A DNA stretch of 32,127 nt from Saccoglossus kowalevskii (taxonomy: Eukaryota > Hemichordata > Enteropneusta > Harrimaniidae), in assembly GCF_000003605.2 (NCBI RefSeq), contig NW_003138337.1, forward strand, positions 29,535-61,661. The letters are read 5' to 3'. A program made the position numbers and the translations under genes. The first letter of the stretch is position 1. Every line of letters starts with the position of its first letter. Under the pieces are notes generated by a model. It ran no database searches. It had not been told where the DNA came from and worked only from the letters and a program-made list of their open reading frames with translations. Of the stretch, positions 11,352 through 24,300 are shown one piece after another.

Positions 11352-12493
11352 TACATTGTTTTGTCATTGAACAGTTTTTCATCTAAGTACACATTAAATA
11401 TTGCTGCCCCATCAACCACTGCTATAAAAGTTTATGCGCATATGAAACGAGGAAGCCTTGAGCAAATATATTTAATTCATGTGTCTATTAAAACAAAAAT
11501 ATATAAGACAAGTTTAATATTTAACCATGGTGATATTAGAGGAAGATCTTGCCAGAACTCGTGAGATCTCACAAAATTCTATGTATGTGTCAATTGAATG
11601 TATTTTCACCAATGGCAGCACAGAATGGAATTGATGTTGGAAATGTTTAAGTGCGTAAACAGATTTGAGAATATGGCTGCAATAAAAAAACGAAAAATGT
11701 TGGTAATGCACGCTATGTGAATTGGTAACGAGACTAAAAGAAACAGCATGAGAGGGACACTAACCAGATCTTTTACAGAACCCCTTATTTGTAATTACTA
11801 GTAATGTACTGTAATTTTGTCATTATGTTGCAATTCATGCGAGATCTTCAACACATGTCACACCCCGTACAGTATCTTATAAATTGCTGCAGTATATTAT
11901 TGTTCTCCTTTTAGCATTTTCACTGCCAGTTCCCTCTTTTTATCACAAATTCACAAAATATTCCTGTTTATAGAGCACTTTCCTTCAAAAGCTTGGGACA
12001 AAAATAGCTAAATTTGTTGAGTAAAAACTGAAAATTTACTCAAAATTTGGCTGTTAGAGCTTTCCCCATTGGGCAATTATAATGAAAATTGAAAATATGC
12101 ACCAATCATAACTTCTTTTTCTTTCAAGCAATCCAACATCAGGGTACTAGGTGCAAAATTTTTCAATAATTTATTCCAATTTCTGGACTTTTCTTTGAAA
12201 CAGGTGATTTTTTTTTTTTCAATCAAACAGGTCTATACAATGTTTTAAACATTTCTATATTTAACCAATTATAATCAACATATTTTAATAATTTGTTGAA
12301 CACAATGCATAATTTTTCCTGCCAAAATGTTGATGCGACATTTTGCACATATTTATTATTTGTCAATTTCTGGGTTAATTTTAAACCAAGAAAATATAAT
12401 TTTCCATTGGCAACATCTCTCTGTCAAAATCATTAGAAAAAGAGGTTTAAGTGACAAAAGTCGACTTTAGCGCAAGACCTGCAATCTTCAATA

Positions 12494-12501
<8 letters not shown>

Positions 12502-12564
<63 letters not shown>
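12502..12564. repeat. (AT)n microsatellite
   Basis: About 31 uninterrupted AT units, then one G and a further degenerate AT tract to about 12,575. Length is likely polymorphic. Confidence 0.97.
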
Positions 12565-12566
<2 letters not shown>

Positions 12567-12575
12567 TATATATAA

Positions 12576-15500
12576 TACATATACTAATAAATAATGCAAT
12601 CATCCCATCATATTGGTAATGGAGGCCAGTTACATCATCCTTTTTAAACTAAATTCAACCTGTATCAATAAATTTGAAGTTTTTACCAAAAACCATTAAA
12701 AGTAAGAGTGTGGTTTCCCTAAGGGGAACTTCATTGTTAATCAATTTTATATTAACTTTATATTAAATTCCATTGAAATTAGACTCAAAATGGTTTGTAC
12801 ACACACATTAACAATAATAGGCTGGCTACAGTACATGGCGTAAACAGTCTAAAAATATAGTACCCTGGTACACATGTACCGGTATGTAATATAACTGATA
12901 TTACAGTCACATGAATCGGTCAACCTAGATATAAAAAAAAGCTTTCTTCGGTTATACTCCATAGATTGTATTGAATTGAAAACAAACATCTTCGAGTACT
13001 TTGTCTCATATTTCTAATGATTATCACACTGCATCAATCTTATTGTCACTTCTGTGTTATGCTTTCACAGGAAGCGTAATAATTTGAAATTTCAATAGAT
13101 GCTGGCAATTTTGAAATGTTAATATAAATAGGGGTTATGCAAGTATATTGGAAATCAATCGCATCAATAGCCGCTTTTCAAAAATGTTTTCTCACTTGGA
13201 CAAATTAATAGTTGTATCACAATTGACAACACCTGAAGACACATGCAAATTTCGTTACAGCATAAAAATGTTTTATAATGATGTTTTATGTAAGTGCGAA
13301 ATTGAATGAATTTATCGATTAGGAAATGCTCAGATTCCATTCCACAAATTTTAACACCTGCCGTCGAAGGTCTGTGGTTTCTTCAAATAAAAAACCTTAC
13401 ATCGTAAGACTGCAAAGATGAATTGCTAGAAATCCGATGACAAAAGCGCACTTTGGCTTACAAGCCCGCGGGTGAATTTTTTATACACTGACAAAGCAGT
13501 AAACGGATGTAATTGATTGAGATGAAGTTACGTATAAAATTCACTACCTGAGAGGAAGGGACAAAGCCATCGATTGAAATTAAAAATTGAAGTTCCCTAC
13601 AAATTGAACGAGTGTAATCTAAGAATGAATGTGGCAGTCCCGATCAACTATATGTACCGGTACTATACAGATAGATTTGTTCTCTCAGCATATCTGCAAT
13701 GGAGATGTACAACTATGTTTGCGTCAGTCAAATTCATCAGTTAAATATAAAAAGACAAATGAGGGCGCAATTGAACAAATATACATGATTTACATATATA
13801 CATATTGTCAATTAGAATTCAATTCTGACATTAAAAAAATAAGAATTCTTGATTTTAAACAAAGTTCATCATGAAAAAGAAAGACCTGGCAACCATCACG
13901 GTGAAAACAAAGGGGGAAAACTCTCAGAAAACTGTACTTTTGGGTGGTTGTTGAGATTCTCCTTAACAGTGATTAACAAGATTGTCCCTACATGTGCAAC
14001 ATGTATACAATTGGTTGTTCAGGATTGTCTTATAGTTGATTTTGTGCTGTTTTCCTTTGAAGTCAATTAAAAATCAATTACCACTTGGCAAACCGGAAAA
14101 AAATAATATTATGACAGATCACAATATTTTTCAGTTTCATTATCGAAACTAGATGACCGCAAACTTATCTCACTACCCGAAACCATGTTGCATGAAACAT
14201 TGAAATTTTTATCTTGGATATCAAGATAATGATATTTGAATAATTTTTTTTTACTTCTTCATTGTAATTCTGCCCAAAAAGAAATATTTGGTTACATTAC
14301 AGCAAATAAAAATAGTAACAACATATTTTTTAATGTTTAAATTTAATTATTACCTTTCTGTACATGATCACGATGACATATTTTAAAACAATGATCGTTT
14401 TATCAGGATAATATTTGGTTTAAAATTTCTCTCGGCAATTGGTGAAAGTTGTTTGTTTCATCATAATCAAAAATTAATTTTCCATCGCTGACTCAGAGCA
14501 GTCCCCTGGAATTTGCTTTTTTCTGAATTTCTCGCAATGCATTAGGAAAATCTTTTCAAAAATACAACACAAAGCGTTAAACACTACAGAGTATGGCATA
14601 GCTGAATAAAGAGAAGCAAATCCCAACTATAGATGGCTCCCTAACAAAAACATTGTTCATATGACCTAGTAAAATCTGCAATTTGATTCGTGATAGATTA
14701 TTTCAAAGGCTAGATGACACTTGGAAGTGTGCTGGTATTTATACTTGAAGATTAACAATACTGGTAAATATTACAGCTATTGTTTTCTCATCTCCCAGTT
14801 AACTCTAAGCTAGCATCCCAGAAGCAGCCCCTCGAATATCTTACTTTTATAACTTGCACATGCAATATCACTACCATGTGATTACTAGTATAAAACAAAA
14901 TATGTAAAAGTGATTGTTTCACTACAAAGAAAAAAAACATGGTAAAATGTATAATCTGCAGACTTTACAAGTCTGTGATATGCATCAGTCTCCAGTAATG
15001 GTTACTTCCTTCCACTAAGTTTGAAGTAAATTAGCATGCCGAAGGTTAGGTGTGGACATGTCAAAATACCTGATTTTAAGTGTTTTTTTAACAACTTACA
15101 GTAATTGTTAGCAGTCGGCCATCTTTGATCGGATGACAAAATTATTGTATGTGCATATGTACTTTTTAAGTATGAATTGAATTGCTCAAAGCATATACGT
15201 GTACAAGATACATGTCTAAAACAGAATTTGTCAAAAACAAAATGGTTGCCAGTTGGCCATTTAAAGTCAAATTTACAAATCAAAGTGGCATGCACCAATA
15301 TGAAAAAAACACCTAATTTGCATAAATTATTATTCATGAGCAATAAAAACATTGTCTTTTCTTTGCCAACAAACTATTTCCCATAGCCAACATGGTACAT
15401 GTAGTTAGAAAGTGACTGATTCTATCGTTACGAGCTGTAATACATAATCCCAAAACTGATGTAAGTGTTTTTTTGTGACACATGAGGCAAAGCCAGCAAA

Positions 15501-16350
15501 CTGTTGAAAGTAACCACAGTTTTATTTCTTTAAACATGATCATAGCAAGTTTCATAGAGAATGCAGATCACGTTTATATTTCACTCAAGTACTATTGCTC
15601 AAAATTGTTCTTCAATACGTGACAAGTTACATAATTGAGTAGTTTTGAATGCATAGAACTTCTGCAAGAAATTAGTGGTGCCAAACTGATTGTCGATTGA
15701 ATTGTTTTGAAATGGACACAATTTTAGTGCCTATAAAATTCTACTTAATGTTTTTAAATTCGTTGTTGATTATTCTGTAAAGAAATCACTGAAATGATTT
15801 CATCTGTTTGTAAAAGGGACGTTGTTGATTTGACGACTGACTTTGAAACAGTTCATCAAGATTGGATGGCGCCCTCTCAGGCCAATCCCCCCTACCCCCA
15901 TGTGGGTACTTCAAAAGAGGTCAAAGTTCAATGACCATCTCTGTTGAGATTAATTACCTGCTTTGCATAAAAGTGTTATTGATGATGACAATGAGACACA
16001 CCTGAGTTTAATCCATTGTATGTGGTTGCTGGCACCACCAGTTTTATGATAGGACATAGAAAGCAGGTTTATGGGTTTACTTAATTAATTATTCACTTGA
16101 CAAGTGAAACATGAATGAAATATTACTTCCAATCTTAATACATCCAAATACTTCTTACAAGCATGTGATCTGTGGGGGCCAAAATAATGCAGAAGTTTCA
16201 AAAGCTTACCTCTCAATTGAATGTACTCCTTTAAAGTTGTATCACGTACATGTGGGGCAAGTCATGAACCAGAGTAAAATATTGAAATAATTTGTTAATA
16301 TCCTTTTTTGGCTTTACTCGTTTGAATGTTTAATGATCTTGATTCTCCAG
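12576..16350. other. AT-rich intergenic stretch
   Basis: No gene was recognised on either strand. A minus-strand frame of 116 codons (15,002-15,352) resembles no family and lies in sequence that looks repetitive. A possible CTCF-like core (GGCGCCCTCT) lies near 15,868 and the DR1-like site at 15,918. Confidence 0.5.
15918..15930 (+). promoter_or_regulatory. Nuclear-receptor DR1-like element
   Basis: AGGTCAAAGTTCA is a direct repeat of AGGTCA-type half-sites with one base between, close to the DR1 consensus bound by RXR/HNF4-type receptors. It lies 1.35 kb upstream of the proposed promoter. Sequence match only. Confidence 0.3.
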
Positions 16351-16428
16351 TCAAGTCACTCCCAGAGATATGCAATGAATGCGGAAGCTTCAAACGCAGC
16401 CGAGAGTAATTCCTGGCGCTGTAGATGG
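16351..16428 (+). other. Candidate exon or conserved non-coding block upstream of CFAP65
   Basis: A GC-rich block between an acceptor-like GATTCTCCAG and a donor-like TGG|GTAAAT. It is open for 26 codons, including MNAEASNAAESNSWRCR. Its phase does not join to CFAP65 coding exon 2 (it would stop at once), so if transcribed it is untranslated or belongs to another transcript. Confidence 0.2.
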
Positions 16429-16969
16429 GTAAATAAGATTCAGATATAATACACATGTTTTTTTTCTTCTTCGAAGACTAAGGGGAGAGGGAAAGATTAA
16501 TTGTCTTGGTTTCAAAGACACCTGAATGGATTTTACAGTTACTGTGCACATTCACAACATAGTTCATTCAGCTATATAATCAAAACATGCATACCAACAC
16601 CAGACCTAAAATAATAATTTTGGATTCGTCGGATGATGATGATCATGTTATTTTATTTAAGTAGCACGAAATTAATCTATATCATTAATATCTGAAGACT
16701 TAATTTCTTTTTTTTTTAACGCCGGTAGGTTATTTCGTCTGGCATGAGATGATCGCGTGGGATGATCCCTGGTTTCGCGGACGAATTAATTCTCGGCTTC
16801 ACCCAAGTGCCAAACTGTCAAATGCAAAACCACGACGCTGACCACCACCTTAAATCTCGCGTGTGCAATAGTTTAAGTACTAACACCCAGATTTGTAGCC
16901 CTTTTCTAAGCCTTGAAACCGATATATAGCCAGGAACTGTGCAATCATGAAACATAGTGAACATCTTAC

Positions 16970-17050
16970 CAGTTAAATTTACGGCATGGGAGCTGTCGAT
17001 GTCAAACATGCAAATGTTGTTTTTCCTTCGAAGCCTCAAAGGTCATCAAC
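16970..17050 (-). other. Candidate divergent first exon on the minus strand
   Basis: Reading leftwards from about 17,050, an open frame (RRKNNICMFDIDSSHAVNLTG) reaches a strong donor AACTG|GTAAGA at 16,970. It is head-to-head with CFAP65 and about 230 bp from its proposed promoter, which suggests a bidirectional promoter. No downstream exon was found. Confidence 0.2.
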
Positions 17051-17243
17051 AGGTCAACTAACTCGCGGGGAAATTCGAGATTTCATAAAAAATCGCAAAT
17101 ACTTTGGTATCTATTAAATTTTAAATGAAGATTTACTATTTCATGTATATATATCGTATTAGATACGATATTTGTTTTCGTTCTGCTATTCTCTTCCTAA
17201 TTAAACTGAAGGAAATTATTCCCATCGTGCCTCTCTCCAAAAC

Positions 17244-17280
17244 ATAGCAACAGCGCCATTTTGTTGGTCCAATATGGCGG
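17244..17280 (+). promoter_or_regulatory. Candidate CFAP65 proximal promoter: RFX half-site, CCAAT and YY1-like motifs
   Basis: Within 40 bases lie an RFX half-site AGCAAC (17,246-17,251), GCGCCATTTTG (an inverted YY1-like core) and CCAATATGGCGG (17,269-17,280), which combines a CCAAT box and a YY1-type ATGGCGG. YY1 sites of this kind often sit just downstream of transcription starts in TATA-less promoters. The site is about 0.9 kb before the CFAP65 start exon. That a promoter exists here is inferred. Confidence 0.4.
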
Positions 17281-17348
17281 ATGTTGTGACCGATTGCGAT
17301 GAAATTTAAGAGAAAAGCAGGAGAAAAGCCTGAAAATTAATATCTAAG
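17281..17348 (+). other. Candidate CFAP65 5' untranslated exon 1 (3' part)
   Basis: A plausible donor, TCTAAG|GTATTG, ends at 17,348, giving a 797-bp first intron to the acceptor at 18,145. The transcription start is unknown. The only upstream ATG (17,274) opens an 11-codon ORF that stops at 17,309, so this exon would be non-coding or carry a small upstream ORF. Confidence 0.35.
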
Positions 17349-18145
17349 GTATTGTAGTACTTGGGAAGTATCTTCAGTATGTATACATGATGTACTGAAA
17401 TTGAATAGTGACATATAGTTGTGCGATTTCGGACTGACAGCTACGTTTAAGATCGGTTGCCGAGCTCGCGGGTCAACCCAGCTCCACAAAATAACAAGTA
17501 AACAAGCATAATATTGATAACTATAGTTTAATAGTTGGAAATAACATACTTTTGCTCAACAATCTCGGTGCATATGCCTCGAGAACTATCCAATACTTTT
17601 GATGGAACTAAAAAAAACAGATTCCTTTTAGCTCCATGCTTTAATAATCTGTGTCAACCATCAGAGCCCATTCAGTCAGTGTGAATATTTTTTTTTACAC
17701 ATGATATGTGCATGACTAATGATAAGAAAAATGGCTCTGTAATTTAATTCGACAACTAGGAATTGCAAAATACGATGTACGGTTATTAGTATTAGGTTTC
17801 TTATTTTCCAAAAAATAAACATTATGATAACTACGGTACATGTATTTTTATTTTCCATCATAAACGCTGGAACGCTCCATTTATGCAAAATCGATTTTAC
17901 CGTGGTCCTATGGATTTGTAGGTCCATGGTCTTACCAAACTTGGCACTTTCAAATTGATTGTGTTAGCTATATCCATCAAAATCTAGTGGGTTAAGTCTT
18001 TGCATCACTAAAGTGATTAGCATACATTTGTATAGTATACACGTAACATAATGAACACCTAATGAAAAATTTAAATGTGCATATTGTAATATTGCTACAA
18101 ATTAAATTGCTTTTATATCATGATTAATTTTTCATTTTCTTTCAG

Positions 18146-18334
18146 CTTTCCAATTAAGATTTTCAAAAAAATGCCGTCTGCTGTGGCAAACCGCCCTCAG
18201 ATTCAGCGAGTGAAACGCTGTGGAATTGAGGTTGTTGAAGGAGTTACCTGGAAAGGATGGGAGCCTGGTGCAGAATATACTAAAAATATTATTTTGAAAA
18301 ACGTCAATGTTAAAACACAGAAAATAAAATATAG
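18146..18334 (+). CDS. CFAP65: CFAP65 exon 2 (start-codon exon)
   Basis: The acceptor is TTTCTTTCAG and the donor ATAG|GTACGT. The ATG is at 18,171, with 164 coding bases that end in phase 2. It encodes residues 1-54, including the conserved [16 protein letters not shown] block and the strand that leads into the first Ig-like domain. The 25 bases before the ATG are open in the same frame. Confidence 0.9.
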
Positions 18335-21300
18335 GTACGTTTCAATGATATTTGTATTTGAAACAGTACACTTATATTATTACCATCATAGGTGAATAGG
18401 TTCATCGTTTTGTTAGAATACAATTTTAAAATAAATGTGCTGGAATTTTTTTGGCTATTTTTCCAAAGGTCTCGCCACTCCTTTTTCTCAGTATGGGTTC
18501 TAGAATGATAGGTGTGACCGTCTCCCATGCAGAGTTTTGAGGTAGCAAGGCACTAAGGTCACTTGTCATTCTATAATCAGCTTCCAACATGACTACAGTT
18601 GCAGTCATGTTTATTCTTGGCTGCTCTTGGTGAGCATATGTTAATTTGGTCTCCCCACTGATAAGAGTTAGTATAGAATCCAATAATGAAATTGACACAT
18701 AATCAATGTCACTTTTGCTTCAAATTGAGCAATAGAGTAAGTTTAGTTTTAGGCAGTTTCATGTGTTCTAACTTTCATTCGGAATTATAACGTTCACATC
18801 CCAATCTACATGCTTGATTATAATAATAATTTATTGACACAACACTATATATGGTTCATACAGCAGTATGGTCACTAAACAGAACTATAACTACGATACT
18901 TTCAATATAGAATATACATATTTGGCAAAAGGTATACTAAAATAAGTGTCTAAAGCACTTAATAAATATATGAACTAACATTCTTCATTAAGTTTTTCAA
19001 ATTCTGGAAAGGTAATTTTGTCAAATAAGTGTACTCTGTACAAAACAATTTAGCATTAGTGCATTGCATTATGTAATGCTTTTCGTCACCAATTTCTGAT
19101 GCATCACACAATTTGTATATTTGCTCTGTTTGTGTTTCTTATATTTATAACATTGGTATCCTTTGATCTGATTGGTGGAAATATCCATCCACGTTAAATT
19201 GCTTGAATCAATACAATGAATGAATAATGTATTTTTTTTATCAGGGTTCTCAACAAACCGTTTTCATCAGGGTTTTCATTGGGGATAAGCACCCTGTTTT
19301 ATTCAATTAAATGATTAGATATTTCAGATTTTGTTTATAGTTATTTTTCAAAAAACTTAACAATTGTACATTGCATAGTTGAAAAGCAAAATTATCAACA
19401 TACCTTTTTTCATTTTTATATTGTCAGCTCTCCAACATCACGTTTTTTCACCACGTTGTATCCACAACCGATAGTTTTGAGTGCAGGAACCAGTTACACG
19501 TTGCCAGTTACATTTCGACCTCTTGAAAAAGATGTCTATGAGGACAGTATTGAATTCCAAACTTTAGTAAGTGATTTTTATTGATTTTATAACTATCACT
19601 GTTTTGTCACCTTGATTGTCACATTTTGTAAACTTACAGTAAATCTGACATCATCATCTGACATTAAAAGTTAAAACAATTTATTGTCCTCGCTCCCTAT
19701 ATGCAATCTGTTGCGATGACTACAGCCTTTTATGGAGGGGAGGTTGTTAAAATCAAAGTTGAACTAATGTTCCTGAAATCAATCACTTCTGACAATTATG
19801 GTATCTTTCAAAAAAAATTGGGAATCACCTACTATTATTTCAGACCAGAGCTTCACTTTTCACAAATTTCTCAGTTCTGTACTAAATGACTGCCATTGAG
19901 TTGATTAACACAACGAATTTGAAAACTGTAATTTTTTTTGTGTGTGGAAATAAGTTTATATACACCTTATTTTGAAGATTTGGTTTAGTAATCAAATTAG
20001 TTGCTCAGGAAACTATTTTAAAATCTGTCGATATGTGAAAAAAAAAAAGAATTTAACCATGTAGGTTACATCTAAACTTTGTTCTGTTGATTTTATTACA
20101 ACCACATTATCTCTTTGTGTTTAGGATGGTGCATTCAAAGTGCCGATCTGTGCAGTGCTGCCAAAGCATGAACTTGCTGTTCCAGAACATCTCCAGTTTG
20201 GTATGTGTGCTGCACAAGATAACATTGAGATGACGTTTGATATTAACAACATCAGGTAAGAGGATTACATAGTTCTACTGCTATTTCTAGTTGATCTTTG
20301 TGGTTGCACTTGAATTACCTAATAAATAAGCGAGAAATAAAACATATTAACTGAATTCGTGCAACTTATTTAATTTTTTTTTTCAATAGTGAGCTGACCA
20401 CACCCTTTGAATGGAGTATAAAAGAGCCATTCACAGTGGTTCCCCCAGAAGGAACTCTGGATCCCAAATCATCATGTAAAATTAGAGCCACTTTCAAACC
20501 GAAATCTTCCTTGGTGTACGAAACAACTGCCGTGATTAAATATGGAAATGATCTCAGCTGTTATAAGACTGTCAAGCTAGAAGGCATCGGTAAGTGAAGT
20601 ATTTGCCAATTAGCCAAATTTTAGGTTTGTGATTAATTTCTCACTTTATCTGTAGAGCTGATGCTATGTAAACAAACTTGCAACTTTTACTTAAATGACC
20701 ATCAACTCTTCTAAAGAAGAAAAACATATTGAAAAAAAAAATATAGTACTGAATGGTACTTTTAATATATTAAGTACTTGACATACTGTATTATGCATTA
20801 ATTATCACTGGGTTTTAATTTCGATATTTGCAGTGATAAAATAAAATCTGCTAAATTAAATCTATGTGAACATGTGAAATAACAATAAAACTCATTGTTT
20901 CCTTGATAAATTCATGAAATTAAAACACATTGAATATGCCCAAAACATTTAGTGAAATTAAATGTCGGTAAAAATTAATGGTTTTATAATACTTTCAGAA
21001 ATTGTGCTAGACATGGTATGTGTATTTTTATCCTTATTGCTTTTTGCAGGAAAATATCCACATTTACTGGTATCTAGTCTTGGGAAAAGCCCTAGGACCC
21101 TTGAGAACTTGAATGCTGAAGCTGTGATAGAGTTTGGACAAGTTGCTATTGGTCGACAGACAGAAAAATACATTGAACTTCATAATCTGTCACCTGTAAG
21201 TACATCCTTGGATTCTCAATAAATTATTTGCTGTCTCAATGTTAGGTATTGGTTACATCCTTTAATCAAAGGATGTCTGACACTGACACGATTTATTCAT

Positions 21301-24300
21301 TTCTCTTCATAATGCTTAACCACTATCCATCAATATTGATTTCTGACCATCACTGGAAAACTTTCATAGGTTTGTATTTCCCGAACTAAGTTAGCAGCAA
21401 CTTAAAATCATGATGTAACAACTACTAGTTATTTGAAAAATGTTTAGGCAATGTTAGCTCAAATCAAAGATGGTGGCTAATGTCCCAGTTTTACTGACAA
21501 TACTGTTTTAAACAACACATGGTCTTACAACTTGTTAATTATTTAATCCTGGTCTATTCTCATACCCAGATGTATTTGTTATTATGAAAGTATTACCAGT
21601 GAAAAAGAGAATAGGGAAACTGATCTCCTTCTTACTGCCTTCTCTCTCTCAAAAAAACATCTAAAATTGGAAACTTTTTCAAGGCTCAACAATTTCTATA
21701 CTCTCATGTCAAGTTGATTATATACCAGTGCGATTAAAATTTACAAAAAAAAAAGTAATTTTTCAACACAGACAATTTTTTCACCAAGTGAGTAAGCAAA
21801 ATGAGATTAGATTCACTAGAGCATGTGACTGGTACAACTAAAAAGTTATTTGCTGATCTTTCAATAAAACTTTCTAGATTTCAAATTTTCTTGAGAAAAA
21901 TTTGTTTGAAAAGACAATTGATGCCTAACCAAGTTCTTGCTTATGTTAGGAATATAAATTTAATACAGATGAAAATATTCTTAATGTTTCCTATCTGTTT
22001 ACTGCAGGTCAATGCCCCTTATACAATAGAACATCCAACTTCATCCACTCGTATTGATACAGTGTTTACTTGTAAACAGAGAAATGGAGTAGTGCCAGCT
22101 GAAACACTTGTTAGAATACCGGTAAGTTAAGTTTACCAATTCAAATTAAATACCATGTCTCACAAAGAATGATTTTAAAATTAAAACTTTCAATAAATTG
22201 TGGGCTAAATTGTGTGTGTTTTTTTTCTTGGCTTATTCAGGTTAGTTTTACCCCAAAAATTGTTGGTGAAAAATCTGTTGATTATGTACAAGTACAAGCT
22301 ATTGGTAACATCAGTAAAACAGTTGTCAAGCTGGTAGGCAGATGTAAAGGTAACTAAATAAATGTTTTAGAATAGTTAGAGTAAATTTTGGCAGCTTTTG
22401 TCATTTGAATACATAGGTTTTTCTGTCAAAAGTTGACTTTGGTACTCAAAGGGTTAACGATATGCAAATTACCTAATTAATATGCACATAATGTATATAG
22501 AACTATTTTGTGAATGGTGACAAAAGTTGACTTTGGTACTCAAAGGGTTAATAATATGCAAATTACCTAATTAATATGCACAGATGGTATATTTAACTAT
22601 TTTGTGAATGGTTACAAGAGTTGACTTTGGTGCTCAAAGGGTTAATGATATGCAAATTACCTAATTAATATGCACATAATGTATATAGAACTATTTTGTG
22701 AATGGTGACAAAAGTTGACTTTGGTACTCAAAGGGTTAATAATATGCAAATTACCTAATTAATATGCACATATGGTATATTTAACTATTTTGTGAATGGT
22801 GACAAAAGTTGACTTTGGTACTCAAAGGGTTAACGATATGCAAATTACCTAATTAATATGCACAGATGGTATATTTAACTATTTTGTGAATGATTACATA
22901 AGTTGACTTTGGTGCTCAAAGGTTAAACGATATGTAAATTACCTAATTAATATGCACATACAGTATATAGAACTGTTTTGTGAATGGTGACAAAAGTTGA
23001 CTTTGGTACTCAAATAATTAATGTTCCTGTAGTGACTTCCAAACTCATTTACCACTATTCGCTTTTCTCTCTTTTTATTGCAGGGCCCACTGTTTCACTT
23101 AGCAATAAAGTTGTGAATTTCAGTCGTATTGATTCCGGTGAACAGCAGACAAGAACACTAACCATTACAAATAAATCTGACGTGGATGCCACCTATGAGG
23201 TGAGTTGCATAAATACTTTACAAGTCTAGCGCCCTCACAGTTAAAAGTGAATCTGTAACTTAGAATGAGGCTACTGGGCACTGGTTTTTCATGATGAGCT
23301 ATTTGATGCGGTATCTGTAACTTTGTACAAGTCGTTTCCTGCATTGAATTTTTAGTGAATAATGAAGGTTTGAAATCCAACTTATAACAGTAAATTGAAA
23401 TGCGATCTATGGAAATGTTGGCAAAATAAATAGATAATAAATATGACTCAATATAACCTTATGATATTTAGTATTTCAATATAATAATTTTTTCCAACAA
23501 TGTCGTACAAATATTTTATTTTATTCCTGTAATTTAATTATTAATTGTGTACCAAATGAACACAAATTTTTTATTGGGTACAGGGGTTGTTTAAAAAACT
23601 TAATACAGGTTTATTTTGTGAAAAGTTGAAGTTCAATGGGTTTTATTTATACAAAAACATTTTTTGCGTTGTCTCTTGAAAATAGTGCATAAACTAGTCA
23701 GTTAATTAATTAATCCACACTCTGCTCATTTCACAGTTCTTGATTGATTGCTATGAGAGTGTATTCAAGTTTGAGAAACAATCCGGATTACTGCAATCTG
23801 GTGCCTCTGATACCATCATCATGCATTTTGTACCCAGAGAAGCAATCAACTACTACAGGAGAATAACATGCCTTGTACAAAACCAGGTAAGATTATTTAA
23901 ACAGGTCATCGAATTAACAAACATAGTGCATTAATAAAATTGTGAACTGCTTCTGGGAGAGATGAATTTATGTGAATTACCCGAGTCAGTTAAAATCCGA
24001 AATTTTGTAGCTGTGAAAATCTCTCTGGGATCCTAAGTGTCAGTGACTTTCGCAAAACTTTGTCTGCACAATATGCCTTAAAATTCTCAAATCAGACAAC
24101 TTCAAGCAGCAAAAATGGTTTGCAGTATAACTTTAAGATAACCATCAGAATGTTCATGAGATATTTTATAATTTGATGGCATGAAGTAAGTATCTTTGCC
24201 AGCCAAGGTCAGTTTATTTGGCCGTTGCCTCACCTTTATTACTTTGGCATACCTGGCAACTGCGTATTAAAATTCAACATCCTGCCATTTTGTTTTATAT

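Noticed and set aside
12690-12740. GTTTCCCTAAGGGGAAC near-palindrome as a terminator or element end
   Set aside because: Stem is imperfect and there is no second end or repeat copy in the window.
13887-13900. GGTTGCC on the minus strand as a second X-box
   Set aside because: Only one half-site matches. The second half (AGGTCT) fits the RFX consensus at too few positions.
15002-15352. 116-codon minus-strand frame
   Set aside because: No family resemblance. The DNA looks like dispersed repeat sequence with TTTGCATAAATTATT-type motifs.
15862-15882. CTCF-like site (GGCGCCCTCT)
   Set aside because: The left core fits but the right half departs from the consensus. Too weak to annotate as a feature.
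18426-18698. 90-codon minus-strand frame in intron 2
   Set aside because: It lies between well-supported CFAP65 exons, antisense, with no domain and no splice support. Its composition is unremarkable.
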